The position numbers and the translations under genes were made by a program. The notes beneath the pieces were generated by a model. That model saw only the letters and a program-made list of their open reading frames with translations, searched no databases and had not been told where the DNA came from. Of a stretch of DNA of 64,000 bases, positions 58,750-64,000 are shown piece after piece. Source of the stretch: Candidatus Chloroploca sp. Khr17 (lineage in GTDB: Bacteria; Chloroflexota; Chloroflexia; Chloroflexales; Chloroflexaceae); assembly GCF_004138165.1 (NCBI RefSeq), contig NZ_RYFF01000007.1, positions 1 to 64,000 of the forward strand, read 5' to 3'. Every line of letters starts with the position of its first letter. Position 1 is the first letter of the stretch.

Positions 58750-59145
58750 TCACGGGATCATCAACGTCCCAAGCGCCAGGGCCTGATCAGAAACAATCAC
58801 CACCTCAAAGCGCACCGGCGCGCCAGCAGCTGGCTCAAGCACCACCTGCTGACGCCCCGGCGGAAGCTCGGCAAAAAAGAAACAGCCATCAGCATAGGTC
58901 GCCTTGCGCTGCGTACCAACGGTCACCATCGCCATCACCGGTGCACCCTCGGGCGACGCAAGACACCCATCGAGGCCACCGGGGGCAGCGGGAAAGAGCA
59001 ACCACCACACCAACAGCAACTCCAACAGAACGATAAGAGCCACGGCCCCCCAGATCCAGAAGCGCCGCCGATGAAACCAATCACGATTGAAGCGTTCCAA
59101 ACCAGGGCGAGGCCGGGGCAAACGAGGATTCGCATCAGACAGCAT
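58750..59145 (-). CDS. Membrane-anchored protein with carboxypeptidase-regulatory-like domain
   Basis: 131 residues. A basic N-terminus, one membrane segment (FWIWGAVALIVLLELLLVWWLLFP), then a short extracellular domain (GCLASPEGAPVMAMVTVGTQRKATYADGCFFFAELPPGRQQVVLE) that resembles the CarboxypepD_reg/SpaA beta-sandwich, with two Cys. I placed the start at 59145, with GGAGG 8 bases upstream; the open frame extends into the repeat array. Its function is unknown; the neighbour suggests a surface-fibre role. Confidence 0.75.
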   Translation of the reverse strand: MLSDANPRLPRPRPGLERFNRDWFHRRRFWIWGAVALIVLLELLLVWWLLFPAAPGGLDGCLASPEGAPVMAMVTVGTQRKATYADGCFFFAELPPGRQQVVLEPAAGAPVRFEVVIVSDQALALGTLMIP

Positions 59146-59164
59146 CGAAGCACCTCCACACAGC

Positions 59165-59309
59165 TTTTTGACGCAAAGGGTTTTTGACGCAAAGGCGCAA
59201 GGGCGCAAAGGGTTTTTGACGCAAAGGCGCAAGGGCGCAAAGGGTTTTTGACGCAAAGGCGCAAGGGCGCAAAGGGTTTTTTGACCCAAAGGCGCAAGGG
59301 CGCAAAGGG
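59165..59309. repeat. Tandem array of a 32-bp unit (GACGCAAAGGCGCAAGGGCG)
   Basis: A short 16-base unit (59165-59180) is followed by three perfect 32-base units (59181-59212, 59213-59244, 59245-59276) and one 33-base variant with GACCCAAAG (59277-59309). No spacers. A GGCTTGGCGTGAGCTTATT tail at 59349 matches one near 39032, so the array is an expanded member of the dispersed family. Confidence 0.9.
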
Positions 59310-59463
59310 TTTTTAGCAGAAGGTCGCTCATCCTTCGCGCCTTGGCGGCTTGGCGTGAGCTTATTGGAAAGGTATTGGATCTAGCATAGCAGAGGCGCAT
59401 TACGAAGAAGGCAACGGGGAGCGCGACAGGGCGATTGCATCTTCCGTGTATGCACCCCGCCAA

Positions 59464-59580
59464 GGCACCCGCAAGGGCACCCGCAAGGGGTGCCCCTACA
59501 CCGGGCCCGCCCCCCGGCCCTGTACGGGCACCCCTTGCGGGTGCCCCACCCCGGTACGGGCACCCCTTGCGGGTGCCCCG
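59464..59580. repeat. Cluster of GGCACCCGCAAGGGGTGCC palindromes
   Basis: One forward and two inverted copies of GGGCACCCGCAAGGGGTGCC in about 115 bp. The 59146-59849 gap shows no gene besides these repeats and a TACAAT promoter-like duplicate at 59655. Confidence 0.7.
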
Positions 59581-59714
59581 TTGTATCCGATTTCGTATGA
59601 TGCAATCGCCCTGAGCGTAGCCCTCAGGCCCGTATTCGCACGCCTACCCATCTGCTACAATAGAGGCCAGCGCGAAAGGGCGCGTTCGCCCCAAGGCCGC
59701 CTCGCCTCATCGAT

Positions 59715-59756
59715 CATCATCGCAAGCATGGCGGCGCAGGGCAGGACGGTGGTGGG
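59715..59756 (+). repeat. 42-bp direct repeat left of hicB
   Basis: CATCATCGCAAGCATGGCGG and onward matches 60145-60186 with about four differences. The two copies flank hicB and the broken hicA. Confidence 0.6.
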
Positions 59757-59849
59757 CTTGGGCGATGGGCGGTTCCGAGTACCACGACAAAGTTGCCTCA
59801 GCAGGTAAACTGCTCTTTGCAGAGCATAGCAAACGAAACGAGCGAGGAT

Positions 59850-60071
59850 ATGATTAGAAAACTCACCGCGATCATTGAACGTGAAGGAAATGGCTACGTT
59901 GCCCTCTGCCCCGAATTCGATATTGCAAGCCAGGGCGATACCATCGAAGAGGCCCGAGCAAACTTAAAAGAAGCTCTCGAACTCTTCTTCGAGGTCGCCT
60001 CACCTGATGAGGTACTTGATCGACTCCATCCTGACGTTTTTGTAACAAGCGTCGAGGTAACAGTTGGGTAA
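59850..60071 (+). CDS. hicB: HicB-like antitoxin
   Basis: 73 residues. MIRKLTAIIEREGNGYVALCPEFDIASQGDTIEEARANLKEALELFFE is the partially degraded RNase H fold of HicB (UPF0150). HicB neutralises the mRNA interferase HicA. GAGG lies just before the ATG. The companion hicA begins by overlapping its stop but is broken after 23 codons, so this antitoxin may be orphaned. Confidence 0.87.
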   Translation: MIRKLTAIIEREGNGYVALCPEFDIASQGDTIEEARANLKEALELFFEVASPDEVLDRLHPDVFVTSVEVTVG

Positions 60072-60135
60072 ACTTCGTTTACTTTCAATCATTCGTCAGT
60101 CTGGGGTGCCAAGAACTGAATTTGAGGCCAATTGA
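60064..60135 (+). pseudogene. Truncated hicA relic
   Basis: A TTG codon overlapping the hicB end opens a frame LGKLRLLSIIRQSGVPRTEFEAN then TGA. GKLRLLS matches the HicA N-terminus, but the double-stranded-RNA-binding core with GSH is absent. Confidence 0.55.
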
Positions 60136-60144
60136 TCTTGGCTA

Positions 60145-60186
60145 CATCATCGCAGGCATGGCAGCGCAGGGCGGGACGGTGGTGGG
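60145..60186 (+). repeat. 42-bp direct repeat right of hicB/hicA
   Basis: Second copy of the 59715-59756 repeat. Confidence 0.6.
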
Positions 60187-60210
60187 GGGCAAGCCGAACG
60201 AGCCGCATTC

Positions 60211-60396
60211 ACCCGTGACAGACGAACAATGCGAAGCCCCACAAAAACAATGATGGCCTCACAGCGCTTGTGGCTTGCCTGCGGCATCGGAATCATTGCT
60301 GGCCTGCTCATCAATGTCATTCACCCTGACTTTGACTAGGGTCTGACCGATGATCGACTTTGTTTCACCCTCGTACGTGATCGCAATCAAGGTAAA
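60211..60396 (+). pseudogene. Decayed, deleted copy of the 62.2-kb membrane protein gene
   Basis: From ACCCGTGACAGACGAACAAT it follows the 5' part of the gene at 62218 (LASPRFWLACGIGVIAGLL region, here SQRLWLACGIGIIAGLL), reaches the PDF codons, then jumps by a deletion to the part equivalent to 62570 (GATCGACTTTGTTTCACCCT). A TAG lies at the junction. Not translatable as a full protein. Confidence 0.8.
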
Positions 60397-60402
60397 ACTA
60401 GG

Positions 60403-60511
60403 GTTTCATGGGATGTTATGCTAGATAATATGAGCTTGGAGGCTCAAATTCACCTCTTTCGCCAGCGCGTCCAAGTTTCATGGGATGTTATGCTAGATAA
60501 TATGAGCTTGG
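60403..60511 (+). repeat. In-frame 72-bp duplication at the start of a membrane glycosyltransferase gene
   Basis: GTTTCATGGGATGTTATGCT and the following 17 bases occur at 60403-60439 and again at 60475-60511, a period of 72 bp (24 codons). Both copies contain the same ATG and leader, giving two possible starts (60418, 60490). Confidence 0.8.
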
Positions 60512-62145
60512 CCCAGGTGATCAAACGGCCCACGTTCTGGTACCACGTCATCCTGATCATGATCCTGGTGCTTGCAGCGGTGCTACGACTGTACCAGAAT
60601 GATCGCCCGTTTGCCAGCAGCGATCATGCCGAACTAGCGGCAATTGTCACCTTTTTCTACCCGCGTAGTCTTGCAAGCCTCATCGAAGCTCCAGCACCAA
60701 GCTGGCAAGCGCTTACCAGTGTTCATGGGATGGTGCCGGTGCTCATTGGGATGGTTGCGATGACCCTGGTAGGCAGCATTGGCATCACTATTACCGAGTG
60801 GTGGTGGAATCTTCCGTTTGTGCTCATCAGTCTGATGACGCTGTATGCCGGAGCCCAGTTTGCCAAAGCCTTAGGTGGGCAACGAGCTGGCATCTATGCG
60901 GCCTTATTCATAAGCGTGTTACCGATCCATGCCGTGACGTCGCGCAGTTCGGGACTTGCCCATGTGACCTTGATGGCCCTAAGTCAGCTGCTTGCGCTGT
61001 GGGCTGTGCTCATCTACAGCGAAAACCCAACAAGAGTATCTATGCGTCGTGCCAGTCTTGCGGTTAGTTTTGCGTTGCTCATCGATCTCTTCTTTCCCAT
61101 TTTACTGGCGCTTATTTGTGCAGCCGCAGGCTTGGGTGTTCGTCATACGACATCTTTCTGGGAGCGTCTGGCGCGTACGCGTTACCTCTTGACACGACCG
61201 GGTTTTCTACTGCTGCCTTTCATGATCATTCTTGGCAATGGTGTTTTGATGGTGGCCTCACGCCTGGGTTGGGCGTTCCAGGGTGGGGTCTTCTCACGGC
61301 TGTTTGACGGGTCAGATCGTCAGATCGGGATCTACGGGGGCGCATTCTGGACGAATGCGGTCTTTGTGGTTGGTGTTGTCGGCTTGGTTGTGCTGGTTGG
61401 TCTCGCCCTCGCGGCGCTGCCCTGGTTGTTACGGCTTGATCGCCGCACCTTGCCCCTCATCTGGGCGTTGGGCTATCTTGTTCCGTTTGTCTTATTCACG
61501 CGCGCAAATATAACCGCCTACCTGGTGATGGGCATGGTGGCCTTGAGCCTCAATGCAGCGCTGATCGTCGCAGACCTTGGTGCGCGGCGTTCCTCCTGGC
61601 AAGCTTGGGGAGCACTGGGTCTCGTTGCTGTGCTGACCATTTTTTTGGGCTTACGCACATTGACCATCATCTTTCCACTGAACTTTGGATCAGTGATTGG
61701 TGCTGGTCAGGCGCAGGGCGGGGTCTTTCCCGATACAGGCCTCAAGGCGGCAGGGTGGTGGCTGCGGATGCATACATCCTCAGACGATCTTGTCTTTGGC
61801 GATGCACGTTTCGAACCATATGAACTCTGGTATTATGTGCGCCGTCCATCTTTGGCCCTTACTGATGCCCAGCGTCCCGAAGAACCCTACGCGCGCTTAA
61901 AAACAGCCGCGCAACAACCACGCATCTTTCTTGTGCCACCTGACCGTGTCCCGCTCCTCTTTGCATATGTCGAACATGCGCCAAGCTTATTGTTGGTTAT
62001 TACCGATCAAGAAAAACCGATCCTGCATATTTATGGGTATCAGCCTATGCCTGTGGCATATCTTGACGTAGCACAAGGTAATCGTTGGTTTGATCAAGCT
62101 TTTGGACATGCAGCTGCGATGTTTTCGCTGGCGACAACGCCGTAG
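60418..62145 (+). CDS. Polytopic membrane glycosyltransferase, GT39/PMT-like
   Basis: 575 residues with about ten to twelve membrane segments. After a polar leader, VILIMILVLAAVLRLYQNDRPFASSDHAELAAIV gives the first segment and the acidic ND/DHAE loop typical of lipid-phosphate-sugar-dependent transferases (PMT/ArnT group). A soluble C-terminal part (FGDARFEPYELWYYVRRPSLAL) lies outside. It probably moves a sugar from a polyprenyl carrier to a surface acceptor. The first 24 codons are duplicated in frame, so the true start may be 60490. Confidence 0.8.
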   Translation: MLDNMSLEAQIHLFRQRVQVSWDVMLDNMSLAQVIKRPTFWYHVILIMILVLAAVLRLYQNDRPFASSDHAELAAIVTFFYPRSLASLIEAPAPSWQALTSVHGMVPVLIGMVAMTLVGSIGITITEWWWNLPFVLISLMTLYAGAQFAKALGGQRAGIYAALFISVLPIHAVTSRSSGLAHVTLMALSQLLALWAVLIYSENPTRVSMRRASLAVSFALLIDLFFPILLALICAAAGLGVRHTTSFWERLARTRYLLTRPGFLLLPFMIILGNGVLMVASRLGWAFQGGVFSRLFDGSDRQIGIYGGAFWTNAVFVVGVVGLVVLVGLALAALPWLLRLDRRTLPLIWALGYLVPFVLFTRANITAYLVMGMVALSLNAALIVADLGARRSSWQAWGALGLVAVLTIFLGLRTLTIIFPLNFGSVIGAGQAQGGVFPDTGLKAAGWWLRMHTSSDDLVFGDARFEPYELWYYVRRPSLALTDAQRPEEPYARLKTAAQQPRIFLVPPDRVPLLFAYVEHAPSLLLVITDQEKPILHIYGYQPMPVAYLDVAQGNRWFDQAFGHAAAMFSLATTP

Positions 62146-62217
62146 CCAGGATGTGTCTGATACTCCGTCTATCTTATTGTGATAGGTTCAAAATCCACCC
62201 ATGACAGACAAACAATA

Positions 62218-63165
62218 ATGCAAAGCCTGCCTAAAACAATGCTTGCCTCACCGCGCTTCTGGCTTGCCTGCGGCATCGGAGTCATTGCGGGTCTGCTCGT
62301 TGGCATCATCCGCCCCGACTTTTACCGCGTATTGACCGACATCGGCTGGGCCTTTCAGGCCGCCCGCGATCTGGTTGCTCATCGTGATCCCTACCGCCAC
62401 TCCATTGCAGAGGGTCTTGTTCCATATCCTTTAACCGCAGCTATCATTGTCATGCCATGGGCCTTGCTTCCTGACAACCTCGGCATCATGCTCTTCTTTG
62501 GGGGTAGCAGTGCCCTCCTTGCCTATGGTCTGCTTCGTGATGGGCAGTACTGGCGCTTGATCGTCTTTGTTTCACCTTCGTACTTTATCGCCCTCAAAAC
62601 CGTCCAGTGGAGTCCGCTCTTGATGGCGGTCTTCTTCTTCCCGATGCTGGCGCCCCTGCTGCTTGCCAAGCCAACCCTGGCACTGCCGATAGCCCTAACC
62701 ATGCGCTGGAACCGCTACGCGATCATCGGCACAGCGGCCATCGTGGGACTATCGCTGCTTGCGATGCCTGACTGGCCGGTGCGCTGGCTTGCCCAGACAG
62801 GTCAGTATCAGGGCTTTATTCCTCTCTTCACATGGGCCGGCCCCCTGTTGCTCACCAGTCTCTTCTTCTGGCGTAACCGGCAAGCGCGCATCTTTTTTCT
62901 GTTGACGATCACCCCACAACACTACTTTTTCTACGACCAACTCTTGTTATGGATGATCCCACAAACACGTCGGCAGATGCTCATTCTGACCATCACGGCG
63001 TGGATCGGCATCATGCTTACCTGGCACAACCATCCTTCGCTGTGGTATAGCGAGCCATACCTCTTGCTTTTCGTTTACCTCCCAGCCTTGCTCATCGTGC
63101 TGTGGCAACAAGCACGGGTGCAGCAGGGCATTGCCTTTGTGCTAACGCGCATGCGGCTTTTCTAA
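62218..63165 (+). CDS. Polytopic membrane protein, possible GT87-like mannosyltransferase
   Basis: 315 residues from the ATG at 62218 (an in-frame GTG at 62179 would add 13). About nine membrane segments; FWLACGIGVIAGLLVGIIRPDFYRVLTDIGWAFQAARDLVAHRDPYRHSIAEGLVPYPLTAAIIVMPWALLP has the Asp loop and the Y-P-L-T motif seen in GT87 (DUF2029)-type enzymes. DWPVRWLAQTGQYQGFIPLF matches the next gene product. A decayed copy of its 5' end lies at 60.2 kb. The assignment to GT87 is by pattern only. Confidence 0.7.
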   Translation: MQSLPKTMLASPRFWLACGIGVIAGLLVGIIRPDFYRVLTDIGWAFQAARDLVAHRDPYRHSIAEGLVPYPLTAAIIVMPWALLPDNLGIMLFFGGSSALLAYGLLRDGQYWRLIVFVSPSYFIALKTVQWSPLLMAVFFFPMLAPLLLAKPTLALPIALTMRWNRYAIIGTAAIVGLSLLAMPDWPVRWLAQTGQYQGFIPLFTWAGPLLLTSLFFWRNRQARIFFLLTITPQHYFFYDQLLLWMIPQTRRQMLILTITAWIGIMLTWHNHPSLWYSEPYLLLFVYLPALLIVLWQQARVQQGIAFVLTRMRLF

Positions 63166-63321
63166 GCAAGGCTCCACACCAGTACTGGTAATACCCACCT
63201 GCTACAATAGAGGCCATGTGACGAACCGAGAGCGCGATGGCACACCATAGCGCCAACGGGTGGCTATCCGCCCCATCTGCCACAATTTCCAGGTAAGAAG
63301 AGACATCATTAGGTCAAACGT

Positions 63322-64000
63322 ATGCGAGGAGCCTTCCTCTTTGCCCTCACCATTGGACTCATCGTAGGCAGCATCCGATTGACCCAGGGATTGCAAACAA
63401 ACGATCTCTGGCTCGCGTATGGGTCTGCCCAACTCTGGTGGGCAGGTCAACCACCCTATGATTATCCAACCAACGGATGGCCTTCCAACCCGATGACAAC
63501 CATTCTTGTCTTACTACCCTTTGCTTGCTGGTTGCCACTAGATATTGTTGGCGCAGGCATGATCGCATTGTCAACCGGTGTCCTCGTCTATGGAATTGCG
63601 CATAGTGGCAACCTGGCAAAACTCTGGGTTCTCGCAAGCTGGCCCTTTTGGTACAACGTCATCTATGCACAATGGGGCATCCTCTTTCTCGCGATCCTGA
63701 TGGTGCCAAAGCTCACGTGGCTGACACCGATCAAACCACAACTGGGGATGGGGATCTTTCTCGCCAACGTGCGGTGGCGACAGTTCGTGTACACCAGCCT
63801 CTTTCTTGTGCTCAGCTGGCTCGCCGATCCTGGATGGCCCAATCGCTGGCTCGCACAAGTTGATTCATATGATGGATTTCTTCCCCTACTTTATGCTCCA
63901 CTCGCAATTGGAGGCCTCCTAACCATTCTTCTACCCTACCGAGGATTGAATCGTAAACATCTCTGGTTTTTGATCTTTTGCCTTACACCCCAACGGCCCT
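63322..64000 (+). CDS. Paralogue of the preceding membrane protein (3' end outside window)
   Basis: Open from the ATG at 63322 to the window edge, 226 codons visible. LFALTIGLIVGSIRLTQGLQTNDLWLAYGSAQLWWAGQPPYDYPTNGWPSNPMTTILVLLPFACWLPL and WLADPGWPNRWLAQVDSYDGFLPLLYAPL parallel the preceding gene product in order and spacing. TACAATAGAGGCC at 63203 is a promoter candidate shared with 59655. About seven segments are visible. The 3' end and any C-terminal domain lie beyond the window. Confidence 0.75.
   Translation, partial: MRGAFLFALTIGLIVGSIRLTQGLQTNDLWLAYGSAQLWWAGQPPYDYPTNGWPSNPMTTILVLLPFACWLPLDIVGAGMIALSTGVLVYGIAHSGNLAKLWVLASWPFWYNVIYAQWGILFLAILMVPKLTWLTPIKPQLGMGIFLANVRWRQFVYTSLFLVLSWLADPGWPNRWLAQVDSYDGFLPLLYAPLAIGGLLTILLPYRGLNRKHLWFLIFCLTPQRP

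Noticed and set aside
59165-59309. CRISPR array
   Set aside because: The 32-base units are directly adjacent with no spacers and belong to a dispersed repeat family; no cas genes are near.
1-64000. tRNA and rRNA genes
   Set aside because: I looked for TpsiC-loop and anticodon-arm patterns and for conserved rRNA stretches and found none that could be supported.

Overview
The window is a 64 kb stretch of a bacterial chromosome of moderately high GC (high fifties to about 60 %, my estimate). It looks like a member of the Chloroflexi, most likely the Chloroflexales. The reasons are a fused heme A synthase/protoheme farnesyltransferase, a nifJ-type pyruvate:ferredoxin oxidoreductase followed by a dihydroorotate-dehydrogenase-like gene, F420-type oxidoreductases, large acidic repeat/TPR proteins beside roadblock proteins, a secreted-protein tail ending in FLPLVRR, and many short intergenic palindromes. 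I could not test this assignment against a database. No tRNA, rRNA or CRISPR array was recognised.

Layout. 1-3.5 kb: the 3' part of a very acidic repeat protein with 13 PFS-core motifs, a sigma-region-1.1-like segment and a TPR end, then a roadblock/LC7 protein. 3.6-13 kb: housekeeping genes (ndk, DAHP synthase, rodA, a threonine dehydratase, uvrC in reverse, a YaeI-like phosphoesterase, a GAF-STAS regulator, purB). 12.9-16.8 kb: a possible structured small RNA, the HU gene, and a STAND-like NTPase whose P-loop lacks its lysine. 16.8-18.7 kb, reverse strand: an ArsS-type radical SAM enzyme whose TGA appears to be a selenocysteine codon rather than its end, then a BrnT/BrnA toxin-antitoxin pair. 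19.2-29.4 kb: a cell-surface polysaccharide cluster with enzymes for a 2,3-diacetamido-uronic acid type sugar, an epimerase, a second sugar aminotransferase, a glycosyltransferase, a deacetylase, two tandem FemAB-like proteins and an acetyltransferase. 29.5-34.5 kb: nifJ and a DHODH-like gene. 34.5-38.8 kb: a cytochrome c lipoprotein, a truncated hemoglobin, an HdeD-like protein, a stand-alone COX2-like membrane hairpin and ctaA-ctaB.

38.8-43.3 kb is an accessory region: a deleted copy of a Uma2 gene, a glycerophosphodiesterase, a lower-GC methyltransferase gene followed by an integron attC-like site, the intact Uma2 gene, a nucleotidyltransferase-fold protein and two F420-type oxidoreductases. 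43.4-53.9 kb: an A-type Fe-S carrier, a DUF309 protein, a response regulator with HD-GYP output, a methyltransferase, and a four-gene membrane/DUF58/vWA operon led by a promoter that predicts a leaderless mRNA. 54-58.2 kb: repeats including a small MITE-like insertion, a RibD-C reductase, a phosphatidylserine-decarboxylase-like protein with Thr where the pyruvoyl Ser is expected, a YesL-like protein, hisF and a MaoC hydratase. 58.2-64 kb: a pilin-like pair, a 32-bp tandem array, hicB with a broken hicA, and a group of polytopic membrane proteins of glycosyltransferase type with one decayed copy and one running off the right edge.

The strongest new observation is the candidate selenoprotein ArsS: an in-frame TGA at the conserved Cys position with a SECIS-like hairpin directly after it. 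Next come the attC-bearing cassette, the MITE inserted in a palindromic repeat with a 4-bp target duplication, the PFS-repeat protein, the Lys-less P-loop, and a promoter-terminator-bounded structured RNA before hup.
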